Shown here piece after piece: positions 52,229-60,658 of a DNA stretch of 64,000 bases (within the stretch, counting starts at the first letter, position 1; each line of letters opens with the position of its first letter). A program made the position numbers and the translations under genes. The notes under the pieces are model-generated. The model searched no databases. It was given only the letters and a program-made list of their open reading frames with translations, and had not been told where the DNA came from. Source of the DNA: Candidatus Sabulitectum sp. (lineage in GTDB: Bacteria; Fermentibacterota; Fermentibacteria; Fermentibacterales; JCC-6); the NCBI GenBank assembly GCA_023139045.1, contig JAGLOJ010000014.1, positions 1-64,000 on the forward strand, in the 5' to 3' direction.

Positions 52229-54994
52229 CTACCATTCGAAATCTAAACCGAAACGTATCTGTCTTCTACGGGAATAAGCATTCGGGTTGCCCATTTTACC
52301 TGTGGGGTCATGATCAGGTTCGCCGTCTCCATCCATGTCGGCATCGTACCATGATTCGTCCATGAGGTGACTGATGTTTACACGGTTGAACAGATTAATC
52401 ACCCAGACATAAGCATTCACGGATGTATCACCCATCCAGAACGTCTTGTTCAGCTTGGCTGTGGTGTTCATTGTGAAAGGCAACCGCTCGCTGTTGATCT
52501 GAGGATCAGCCGTGCCCTGGCTGCTGGCATTGTAGGGGAAACCACTTCCGTAGTTCCACTGCAGTGCAAGCCCTAAACCCTGAAGGTAACGAGTACCGCC
52601 CCATGCAGGGCCTTCGTTACGGGGGATGATGAAATTAAAGTTGACGTTAACCATGTGTCTCTGATCCCATTCAAGGAAACTTTCGCGCTTGGGAATAATC
52701 CAGTTGGCCCAGGCATAATCGTAATTCTGCCTTTCGCTGGAACTCTTACCCTTGGCAATAGCGTAGGTGTAGTTTGTGGTGAAGCTTATGAAGTTTGAGG
52801 GACGTCTCATAAGGGTAAACTCTGCACCTCGAACATTACCGTAATCACCATTGACATACAGATCATATGCGTCTACAGGGGTGTAGTTGTTCTTCTGCAT
52901 GTCAATAAGACCTGTGATGTCTTTGTAATAACCGGTGACATCAAGCATGGTCAAATCGTCAAACATGTGCTTCACGCCAACTTCGTAGGCGATGGTCTCT
53001 TCAGGCTCGAGATCGGGGTTTCCCACCATGGGGAAGGCACCTGAAAGATCAAAGTTCGCACCATCGAACATGTTTGCGAAGTCTGGCACCTGGAAATAGT
53101 GACCGTATGTGAAGTGAAGAACATCACGCTCGGTAATGGGATGGCTGAAGCCGAGTCGGGGACTGAGGTGATACTTGGCACTGACACTTACAGGGTTCTT
53201 GATGTAACCCGGGTCACTTACTGATGATCCCTGATTAATCGGATCTGTAAGGTCGGCGGGATAGTTATCGAAATTCGGGTCAAAGTAGTCGAAGCGAAGA
53301 CCCGCATTAACGATCATTCCTCTGTACTCCATCTTATCCTGCAGATAAGCCGATACAGCATGAGGATAAGAGTGCCATTCACCCATGTAGATGTTACCGC
53401 CGGAGGCGGTGTCTACACTGTACTCGTAAATGTCGTAGTACTTGCCCTCAACACCGAATTTGAGCTGGTGCTGCTGGTTCACCTGACTTGTAACATCAAG
53501 TCTGGCTGTGGAAGTTGCGCTTCTGGTGTCAAGCCAGGCAGCCCTGTCAAGTCCGGAGCGGTAGAATCCGTCACCGTCCTGGACGCGCTCAGGCGTGTAG
53601 GTGAGCCAGTCATCTCTGGTAAAGTTTTCACCAAGATAACTTCCATCTTCCTGGTTGATTCTGCGCTCGTAATCAGCTACATACTGATTGATCTTGAATT
53701 CCAGGAAGCTTGCATCACTGAGAGTCTGAGTGAGGCTGAAGCCCATGGAATAGTTATTCCTTGTGCCTGTTGGAAGGCCGTATTCGAAATTGGATCCGGG
53801 TATTGTATCACCCGTAAGCGGGTTAACAAATGGATCCTCATATCTCGCGTAAACCCAGCCGCGGTAAATTCGCGCTACCCGATTCCTGTAAAATCCGCTG
53901 AAGTTCAGCTTGGTTCTCGGGTTAGGCTTGATTGTGAGTTTCAAGTTACCGTTCCACTGCTCGCTGCCAGTGTTCAGAAGGTAAGCGTAGTTACCGTCTG
54001 GGCCGCCACCGTTCTGCAGCCATTTGACTGAACCGAAAAAACGCACATCGGCGTTCACATCAAGACCCATTGCAGGAAGAAGGTACTGGGTAATGGGTTC
54101 GGGGCCGCCAAGGGCGGCTTCGGCTGTGAGTCTGGCTTCTGCAAAAGGAGCAGGCTTGTTCAGCCCGAATTCCTGAAGGATCTGCCCTTCTTCACCGTCG
54201 AACTTGGAACCGGCCCACCATGAGCCGGGGTAGCCCCAGGTCCAGTCCTTGGAAAGACCAAGGGCATCAAAGTCATTACCGTTCATGCCGATGGAACCGG
54301 TGTAACGGTTTCCACCTTCACGGGTAACAACGTTGATGATTCCAGACTGGGCATTTCCGTATTCAGCACCGAAACCACCGGAGATAATCGATGTTTCAGT
54401 AACTGCTGAAAGGGGAATTGTCCGATCAGCCACATTGCCGATGGGGTTGGTCTGGCTGATGCCGTCAACAAGATAGGCAACCTCGCCACCGCGGCCACCG
54501 CGCATGTGAAGACCATCCTTATCGACAGCACCTGCCTGCTGGTTCACCACATCGGTGATACCGGCTACCGGCATGGTTCTGATCTCGTCACGGGTTACAA
54601 CAGAAACACTCGAGGTGACTCCGCGAAGAATCATACCCCTCTGGTCGGTAACGGTGATAACCGTACTTCCGACTGCTTCCGGATTAAGAATAAAGTCCAT
54701 ACGGGTGGTCATGTCAACTATGACACTGGCACCCTCTTTGGTCTGCTCTCCCATTCCAACCATGCTTGACCGGAGGTTATAAGTTCCCGGTTGCAGGTTG
54801 ATAATGAAGTACTCACCGTTTGGATCGGTCATTGCACCGAAGGTAGTACCAACGATCATTACAGTCGCACCGATTAACGGATTTCCGTCTGAATCGGTAA
54901 CGCGACCGGCGATCTTGCCGGTAGTTCCTGCAGTTGCACTAAGGGACACAAACAGCAGTAGAGCAAGCGAAATTACTGTCGCTCTCCTAAACAC
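52229..54994 (-). CDS. TonB-dependent receptor with carboxypeptidase-regulatory-like domain
   Basis: The 921-residue outer membrane receptor has a signal peptide ending ATAG and an N-terminal CarboxypepD_reg-like domain (GRVTDSDGNPLIGATVMIVG, about 30-105). A plug domain follows (TRDEIRTMPVAGITDVV ... RGGRGGEVAYLVDG, about 130-230) and then a large barrel that ends in RFGLDFEW, an aromatic BAM signal. It resembles SusC-like or general import receptors, but no SusD-like partner was seen. The start is GTG, with AAAGGAG 8 nt upstream. It begins the envelope gene block. Confidence 0.93.
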   Translation of the reverse strand: MFRRATVISLALLLFVSLSATAGTTGKIAGRVTDSDGNPLIGATVMIVGTTFGAMTDPNGEYFIINLQPGTYNLRSSMVGMGEQTKEGASVIVDMTTRMDFILNPEAVGSTVITVTDQRGMILRGVTSSVSVVTRDEIRTMPVAGITDVVNQQAGAVDKDGLHMRGGRGGEVAYLVDGISQTNPIGNVADRTIPLSAVTETSIISGGFGAEYGNAQSGIINVVTREGGNRYTGSIGMNGNDFDALGLSKDWTWGYPGSWWAGSKFDGEEGQILQEFGLNKPAPFAEARLTAEAALGGPEPITQYLLPAMGLDVNADVRFFGSVKWLQNGGGPDGNYAYLLNTGSEQWNGNLKLTIKPNPRTKLNFSGFYRNRVARIYRGWVYARYEDPFVNPLTGDTIPGSNFEYGLPTGTRNNYSMGFSLTQTLSDASFLEFKINQYVADYERRINQEDGSYLGENFTRDDWLTYTPERVQDGDGFYRSGLDRAAWLDTRSATSTARLDVTSQVNQQHQLKFGVEGKYYDIYEYSVDTASGGNIYMGEWHSYPHAVSAYLQDKMEYRGMIVNAGLRFDYFDPNFDNYPADLTDPINQGSSVSDPGYIKNPVSVSAKYHLSPRLGFSHPITERDVLHFTYGHYFQVPDFANMFDGANFDLSGAFPMVGNPDLEPEETIAYEVGVKHMFDDLTMLDVTGYYKDITGLIDMQKNNYTPVDAYDLYVNGDYGNVRGAEFTLMRRPSNFISFTTNYTYAIAKGKSSSERQNYDYAWANWIIPKRESFLEWDQRHMVNVNFNFIIPRNEGPAWGGTRYLQGLGLALQWNYGSGFPYNASSQGTADPQINSERLPFTMNTTAKLNKTFWMGDTSVNAYVWVINLFNRVNISHLMDESWYDADMDGDGEPDHDPTGKMGNPNAYSRRRQIRFGLDFEW

Positions 54995-55439
54995 TTTGCA
55001 GCTCCTTTCTTCTTGCTACAAACTGTGCACAAACCCGAAGCCCCGACGTACACCCCGGAAGGCACCGGATCCGCACAAACAAACAAACATCACCACGGCC
55101 AGCCGTGGCCACCTAACACTCTGCAGCACACCGATTTACAGCGTACTAACCTATTGTCACACAACTCTTTCCTGCTCTAGGATACATAAGCCTCAGAACC
55201 GTGTCAAGAAGAGGCTGTACACCTCGCTGGAACAACAGCACAAGAATCGGGTATAAGTGGTTCTGCACAGCATAAGTACCTGCAAATCTTCTGACTGGCA
55301 GAGAATGCCGGTAATCCTATTTTTTAGAAGTCACCGTTTCTGACTGCAGGGCTGAGTTTCCCCGCCTTTGTTCCACAGGGTCGTATAAAATTTCATGAAT
55401 GATTGATTGAACTGCATGTGCATACGAACCGCTGCTGCC
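54995..55439. other. Upstream region of the receptor gene
   Basis: This non-coding stretch holds the leader and promoter of the receptor operon. A 7-bp stem (CCACGGC / GCCGTGG, 55093-55108) lies in the leader. On the minus strand TTGTGT and TGTAAA are 18 bp apart near 55130-55165 and could be a weak promoter. No riboswitch class was recognised. Confidence 0.35.
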
Positions 55440-56507
55440 TTAAAAAACAGTCTCTATTCCAAGCACCACAACGTCTCCGGCATCATAGACATGGTTTACG
55501 TATGGTATCGGCACGGCAACGCCGTTCCTGTACCGGCTGTGGAACAAGTATGCTGCGGATATACGGTTGTTTCCGAAACTGAAGTCCCCACCAATACTGA
55601 GACCAATTCCAGTTTTGAGCGCATGATCGGGCCTGTATCCGTTCAATCCCAGGTACATATTGGAGCCCTCAATTACACCGGGAAGACGGGTGAACGCTGT
55701 AACATTGAGATTGTTACCATCTACAACACCAAGTTCAGCACCGAAATAGCCACCTTTCATGAAAGGAAAAGATGCCGATGCACCAATATTTGTGAATGAG
55801 AAGAATCTACTGTCTCCGCTGGTGTGTGTGGAATAGAGAACGGTATAGCCCAGGTTCATGCTTGCTCCTGCTCTTAAAGCAAAGGCCGAGTGTTCCCAGG
55901 TTTCGATAAAAGTTGAATCGCGACCGTTGACCCTGTTGGAATATGTTGTTGAACCACCGCTGCCATACCTGATCCCGGGTGAAATGCCGATGTCAACGGG
56001 GCCAATCGTTCCAGCAAAAGAGACAAGGGCTTCGTTCAGATTGCCAGTTGCATCAGAGATCAGGGTCTTCCAGAGTTCCCCGTGAAGATAACCTGCTTCG
56101 TGGTATACCTGAGCAGTAGCTTTCATCTGGTACTGTGAAACCGTGGCTATTCCAGCTCCGGCAGTGAACCCGCCCCCCACAGGCATTGTGATGGCAAAAG
56201 CTCCCCGGGGAGACATGGCTCCGAGGTTAAAACGGTAAGGCTCTGTACAGGTGTAGTGGTAGGTAATCTCTTCCCTCCAGCCGATGTGCCAGCCGGAGAG
56301 AGAAAAAGTAAGCTTTTCTGAACCCGCCAGAGCTGAAGGATTTGTGAACAGAGAAAATGCCGATGAACTTTCAGGTACAGTAGCCCCGCACATTGCTGCA
56401 CTGACAGGGCTCAGGCTCGGAACTCTGCCGCCAACTCCGAAAGTATCCCAGTATCCATATCCAAAAGCTGTTATCGCCGATACAAACAGTATAATCAGGG
56501 CTTTCAC
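55440..56507 (-). CDS. Predicted outer-membrane beta-barrel protein, PorV/PorQ-like
   Basis: The 355-residue protein has a signal peptide (MKALIILFVSAITAFGYG). A segment like the FCB barrel opening follows (SPVSAAMCGATVPESSSAFS, then NPSALAG), then many amphipathic strands, ending VVLGIETVF. This matches the general UPF0164/PorV-like type. It starts with GTG, supported by GGAGG 6 nt upstream. A truncated copy of its first ~40 residues lies directly upstream. Confidence 0.72.
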   Translation of the reverse strand: MKALIILFVSAITAFGYGYWDTFGVGGRVPSLSPVSAAMCGATVPESSSAFSLFTNPSALAGSEKLTFSLSGWHIGWREEITYHYTCTEPYRFNLGAMSPRGAFAITMPVGGGFTAGAGIATVSQYQMKATAQVYHEAGYLHGELWKTLISDATGNLNEALVSFAGTIGPVDIGISPGIRYGSGGSTTYSNRVNGRDSTFIETWEHSAFALRAGASMNLGYTVLYSTHTSGDSRFFSFTNIGASASFPFMKGGYFGAELGVVDGNNLNVTAFTRLPGVIEGSNMYLGLNGYRPDHALKTGIGLSIGGDFSFGNNRISAAYLFHSRYRNGVAVPIPYVNHVYDAGDVVVLGIETVF

Positions 56508-56534
56508 ATCATACCTCCATGTAAATAGTTCAAA

Positions 56535-56699
56535 TCAGGTATACAATACACAGAGACAGGCAGGTACACAAGGAGAAGAATGTGATATGCCGCTGACAGC
56601 ACTGAGACTGGTTATTCTTGCTTCAATATCAAATGAATCCCAATACCAGTATCCGAATGCCATTACCGCAGAAGCAAGCATGGCTGCCAATGCTTTCAT
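56535..56699 (-). pseudogene. Truncated N-terminal copy of the adjacent barrel gene
   Basis: The frame begins MKALAAMLASAVMAFGYWYW, then DSFDIEARITSLSAVSG, and aligns with MKALIILFVSAITAFGYGYW, DTFGVGGRVPSLSPVSA of the intact gene. Similarity ends after ~40 residues and the frame stops shortly after. This is a decayed tandem duplicate or the remainder of a deletion between two copies. Confidence 0.7.
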
Positions 56700-56916
56700 A
56701 GTGCCTTCATGAAAAGCTGTTTGCTTTTCAGTTATAACTGCAAACAAGTCTACTACACAGTCAGATTGCTGGAATAAGTACCTTTTCAGCCGCTTTGTCG
56801 CAGCCTTCGAAAACTGATTGAATCAAGTGATGGCTGACAGTATTCTCACTGCGCGACAAGAACACTACCATGAATATTCTACTTGGCATGTATGATTTTC
56901 ATGGTATTTTCCTGTT

Positions 56917-58064
56917 ATGATAAAGCGAAAAAGAATAGAGAGGAAACTTGAAACTGCTCTGGAAAGAAGCAGGGTCGTTCTTCTGTCCGGCCCTCGTCAG
57001 AGTGGTAAAACAACTCTTGCCAGGGGCTTTTTGAACTCTGAATCAGTAAACTACTTTGACATGGAGAATCTCCTTGACCTTGAAAGACTCTCCGAACCTT
57101 TCACTGCCCTTGCCCCATTGAAGGGGCTGGTGGTTATAGATGAGGTTCAACGGAGACCTGATCTTTTTAACATTCTGAGAGTGTTAGTTGATCGCGAGGA
57201 GACACCTGCTCAATTCCTTATTCTTGGAAGTGCATCCGGCAACCTGCTGCGTCAAACCTCGGAAAGCCTTGCAGGAAGAATCGAAATAGTGCAGATCGAT
57301 GGATTCACTCTTGAAGAAATTGCAGAAGCTAACTCAGATACCCTGTGATTCCGGGGAGGCTTTCCGCCTTCATTCTTATCATCCAATGATGAAAACAGTT
57401 TTGCATGGAGGAAGTATTTCATTCAGATTCTACTTGAAAGAGACTTCCCGCAATGAGGTGTAAGTATTCCAGCTTCGGCATTGGGTAGATTCTGGAGAAT
57501 GCTGGCTCACTACCATGGCCAGACCTGGAACGCAGCTGCACCCGCAAGAGCTCTAGCGTGAATCAGAACACAACAAGACGACATCTTGATCTCCTGACTG
57601 ATGCATATATGGTCAGGCAACTTCAACCGTACTTTGCTAATCTGCGCAAAAGGCAGGTTAAATCTCCCAAAATTTACATTCGAGACACAGGGTTGCTTCA
57701 TCAGTTGCTTGGCATATCAACATTTAAACAACTTCTAACGCATCCAAAGATCGGTGCTTCCTGGGAAGGGTTTGTGATTGAGCAGATACTTGCAGCAACT
57801 TCCCATGAATCCGCTTTCTTCTGGGCAACCCACCAGGGGGCAGAGATTGATCTAATCCTTGAGAGGGGTGATGAACTGCTGGGAATCGAATGTAAAAGAG
57901 CTGATTCTCCAAAGATCACTCCATCTATCAGGATAGCATTGGATGATCTGAAACTTGATAGAATCGCCATCCTGTACCCCGGAAACAAACGCTACCGTCT
58001 TGCAAATCGGGTTGAAGCAGTTCCTCTTTATTCTCTGGCAACGGGTGAACCTCTTTTTCTATAA
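56917..58064 (+). pseudogene. AAA ATPase with DUF4143 domain, inactivated
   Basis: The N-terminal part has a P-loop (GPRQSGKTTLA) and Walker B (LVVIDEVQRRP); the C-terminal part (RRHLDLLTDAYMVRQL ... KSPKIYIRDTGLLH ... EIDLILERGDELLGIECKR) is DUF4143. In between, the expected sequence is readable but broken by an in-frame TGA at 57346 where the family has Trp (before FRGGFP), another TGA at 57454, and a one-base loss near 57557 that shifts the frame. Homology continues through all three lesions, so this is one decayed gene and not two genes. Confidence 0.88.
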
Positions 58065-58088
58065 GGAGGAAATGCTGAAAATTACAAC

Positions 58089-58110
58089 GGGCGGAGCCGA
58101 AGCCCCGCCC
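58089..58110 (-). terminator. UUCG-tetraloop terminator hairpin
   Basis: On the minus strand GGGCGGGGC pairs with GCTCCGCCC (one G-U pair) around a TTCG tetraloop, a very stable RNA form, followed by a moderately T-rich tail. It ends the small acidic secreted-protein gene and may also stop the converging pseudogene transcript. Confidence 0.8.
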
Positions 58111-58133
58111 TGCTGATTCAGATTTACCTGAAA

Positions 58134-58472
58134 CTAATCAATATCGGAAAGAGTCACAGTAAACACATTGTCGTCATCACCTGTGCCGTAGTCTTCCCCG
58201 TCAACGGCGAGGAATGTATATATGTCGCCGTCTTCGTCTTCAAGCTGGATGTCAAAGAGCTCGGTTTCCCAGTCAAGGTCGCTTATATCAAACTCATAAA
58301 CATCTCCATCAAACATGACATCTTCACCCAGCCAGTCTCCGCCCCAGTCATCCTCGGAAGTGTAGCTGATGTAAACGAAATAGATGTCATAACCGGTATC
58401 GTTTGTGATTTCGAAGTACTGTCCGAAGGATACAAAGGCAAGAGCCGTCAGTACAAGCAGTGCGAATTTCAT
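58134..58472 (-). CDS. Small acidic secreted protein, unknown function
   Basis: The 112-residue protein has a signal peptide (MKFALLVLTALAFVSFGQ) and a very acidic mature domain. That domain is rich in Asp, Tyr and Trp (FEITNDTGYDIYFVYISY; then EDDWGGDWLGEDV), with strand-like repeats suggesting a small beta fold that could bind calcium. AAAAGGAG lies upstream of the ATG. It is the last gene after the membrane cluster. Confidence 0.7.
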   Translation of the reverse strand: MKFALLVLTALAFVSFGQYFEITNDTGYDIYFVYISYTSEDDWGGDWLGEDVMFDGDVYEFDISDLDWETELFDIQLEDEDGDIYTFLAVDGEDYGTGDDDNVFTVTLSDID

Positions 58473-58492
58473 TTTTTCTCCTTTTCCACTTG

Positions 58493-58521
58493 TCCGGGGT
58501 CTCCCATTTGAAGACCCCGGA
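58493..58521 (-). promoter_or_regulatory. Hairpin between membrane cluster and small secreted gene
   Basis: TCCGGGGTCT and AGACCCCGGA form a perfect 10-bp stem with a 9-nt loop, 11 bp after the cluster's last stop. There is no U-tract; the next gene's ribosome-binding site follows. It may be a partial terminator or stabiliser that separates expression of the two units. Confidence 0.5.
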
Positions 58522-58531
58522 TAAGCAATCG

Positions 58532-59176
58532 TTACAAGTGTATTCCCATCGTCGGCAACCATTCAAAGAGCAGGAACTGTGTCTGCCCGATAAGAAGACT
58601 GATACGAGCCATTACAGTGTAGCCGAAGCTGGCACCGAAGGCCACCATAAGAAGCGTAATACCCACATTGGCAGCCCCTCCAAATACGCCGGTATGTGAC
58701 TTTGAGAAGAAGAAGTAAACAAGACCGCACACAACACCTGTTACCATTATGATATTGCTTACCCAGTCGAACCAACCACCACCCTGTCCAAGGGCAATAA
58801 TAGTTCCATTAACCTGAGCAAGTGCTCTGGTTTGGAGCATTGCAGTAATGCTTATACCGGCGCCTGTTCCCACGATAAGAGCAAGAGAAAGCCTGCTTAG
58901 TCCTGCAAGTTTTGGTATAAGTCTGAACAGCATGAATAAACTCAGTACACCAGGTACCAGCCAGATGGGCTGGAAACCACCCTCCAGCGGTACAAGCTTC
59001 TGCCACCAGTTGGGTACCAGTACATTCATGATTGCGTAAATAACCCAGTAACCGGCGCTCATACCCACAAAGAGGTGCTCGGCAAACTTGTAGAACGGAT
59101 TATCTTTGTAGAGAAAACTATATAAACAAAGGGACAGAAGAGCTCCCAGCCATATTCCTATCACTTCCCAGCTCAT
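58532..59176 (-). CDS. Integral membrane protein of the four-gene cluster (fourth)
   Basis: The 214-residue protein has about six to seven membrane helices (for example IGIWLGALLSLCLYSFLY, and ITLLMVAFGASFGYTVMA near the end) and small polar loops. No transporter motif is recognised. It overlaps the upstream gene by 4 bp (ATGA), so it is tightly coupled to the cluster. Confidence 0.75.
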   Translation of the reverse strand: MSWEVIGIWLGALLSLCLYSFLYKDNPFYKFAEHLFVGMSAGYWVIYAIMNVLVPNWWQKLVPLEGGFQPIWLVPGVLSLFMLFRLIPKLAGLSRLSLALIVGTGAGISITAMLQTRALAQVNGTIIALGQGGGWFDWVSNIIMVTGVVCGLVYFFFSKSHTGVFGGAANVGITLLMVAFGASFGYTVMARISLLIGQTQFLLFEWLPTMGIHL

Positions 59177-60030
59177 TTTGCTCCTCCCTTCCTCTTTTTT
59201 TCTGACAGATATGCGATGTTTCCAATAATGATGAAAAGCATTATCACAAGGTGGGCCACTGACTGGGCTGCCATTCCTGCAATCGCGATACCCGGAGGAG
59301 GGTTTTCAACACCGATTCTTACCATTGTTTCATAATCACCGGCACCCTTGAGACCACCCAGAAGACCGATAAGCTGTCCAGTGGAAAGATATGGATAAAG
59401 CTGAGGAGCACTGACTGCAGTGCAACCGCCCCCAACGGCAATATTGTATCTGTCTCCAGCCATCATTATCCAGGTTTCAATACCTGGATCTCCGGCAGAT
59501 AATGAAATTATCATGTCGAGATCACCAAGTTTATTCACTCCCTGCATCACAGGCATCTCATCAACCGGGTTACCGCCATAATCGGTGGGGAATACAGACT
59601 GAATGTCGCTTCCCATTCTCACTATGAGAACACCACCTCCTATTTTGTAACCAAGGTTCACCCAATCGACATACTCCTCCTTGCCGAGACTGTCTCCGAC
59701 GGCTGAGAGGGCTTCATTCCCAAGGCTAACCCCCATTGGCCACAAAGCCAGTGAGACTATCCTGATGTCGCGGGTCATCAGATGCTGGGAAAGTGCAACA
59801 GCCATTGGCTGAAGCTCAGGCATTGTTGAAGGATCATAGTCAAAACTAATGAGAACTCTGGAGCCCTCCGGAAGAGCATCAATTGCATCAAAAAGGTTCT
59901 TGCTGGGTCCCTTGTCAATTGGAATGGGCAGATTCATTCTAAGTGCGAGCGGTATAATAACCGCAAGAGCCATCAGAACAAAAATCACTCTTCTATCGAG
60001 GTTGCCAAGTTTTTCAATGAATGTCGCCAT
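59173..60030 (-). CDS. Membrane-anchored soluble-domain protein of the cluster (third)
   Basis: The 285-residue protein has one N-terminal helix (about 14-31), a large soluble domain (35-245) and one C-terminal helix (about 255-275). The soluble part has an alpha/beta look, with strands such as SRVLISFDYDP and IRIVSLALWP and a Gly-rich GLLGGLKGAGDYE loop. No catalytic motif is certain. It begins on the last base of the upstream gene. Confidence 0.72.
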   Translation of the reverse strand: MATFIEKLGNLDRRVIFVLMALAVIIPLALRMNLPIPIDKGPSKNLFDAIDALPEGSRVLISFDYDPSTMPELQPMAVALSQHLMTRDIRIVSLALWPMGVSLGNEALSAVGDSLGKEEYVDWVNLGYKIGGGVLIVRMGSDIQSVFPTDYGGNPVDEMPVMQGVNKLGDLDMIISLSAGDPGIETWIMMAGDRYNIAVGGGCTAVSAPQLYPYLSTGQLIGLLGGLKGAGDYETMVRIGVENPPPGIAIAGMAAQSVAHLVIMLFIIIGNIAYLSEKKRKGGAK

Positions 60031-60647
60031 CAGTCTGCACCTCCGAGGTAACTGCGTTCAATCCCGAAGATCATTCTCAGAGAGGTAGCAATCATACCCA
60101 TGGCAGCACCTATCATTACTGCTCTCTGGCCGGCCATGTTTGGATATTGCATTATCCATTCACTTATTATCGGGATTTTATTCCAGATCATTGAACCGAT
60201 TGGAACACGGCCAAGCATGACCACAAACGCACTAACCAGAAGAAGAGATGCCCGCCAGTTGCTGGCACGGAAAGCACGGAACGCCGCACTCGCCACAAAG
60301 AAAGCAAGCAGACTGAACATTGTTGCAGCCATTGGTGCCACCATCTGCTGAAACAAGTAATCGAAGGGAAGATCCGCTTCAATTCCAAACACAAGCCCTG
60401 TAATTATCATTACTGCAAATCCGATCAAAGTAATAGGACTGTACTTCCAGTTCCTGGCCTTGAATCGAATTTTGTGAACATGGACCGTAATCAGGTTAGC
60501 TGCACCAAGGAAAATAGCAGCACTGGACACAATCATATACCATTCCTGCAGATTGTCTCCCATAGGTTGTGTAGCCGGCACAAAAAACTGAAGGATCATT
60601 ATCATTCCGGCTACGAATGTGATCATCAAAGGTATTACAAGTCTCAC
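60030..60647 (-). CDS. Integral membrane protein of the cluster (second)
   Basis: The 205-residue protein has about six helices, beginning VIPLMITFVAGMIMILQFFVP. It starts at GTG, with GGAGG 7 nt upstream and 11 bp after the DUF6754-like gene. A longer frame reading into that gene was rejected. It has no recognised family motif beyond hydrophobicity. Confidence 0.72.
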   Translation of the reverse strand: MRLVIPLMITFVAGMIMILQFFVPATQPMGDNLQEWYMIVSSAAIFLGAANLITVHVHKIRFKARNWKYSPITLIGFAVMIITGLVFGIEADLPFDYLFQQMVAPMAATMFSLLAFFVASAAFRAFRASNWRASLLLVSAFVVMLGRVPIGSMIWNKIPIISEWIMQYPNMAGQRAVMIGAAMGMIATSLRMIFGIERSYLGGAD

Positions 60648-60658
60648 TTCACAGCCTC

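Noticed and set aside
57558..58064. Independent DUF4143 gene starting at GTG
   Set aside because: The frame continues a homologous upstream sequence after a one-base deletion and has no ribosome-binding site, so it is part of the pseudogene.
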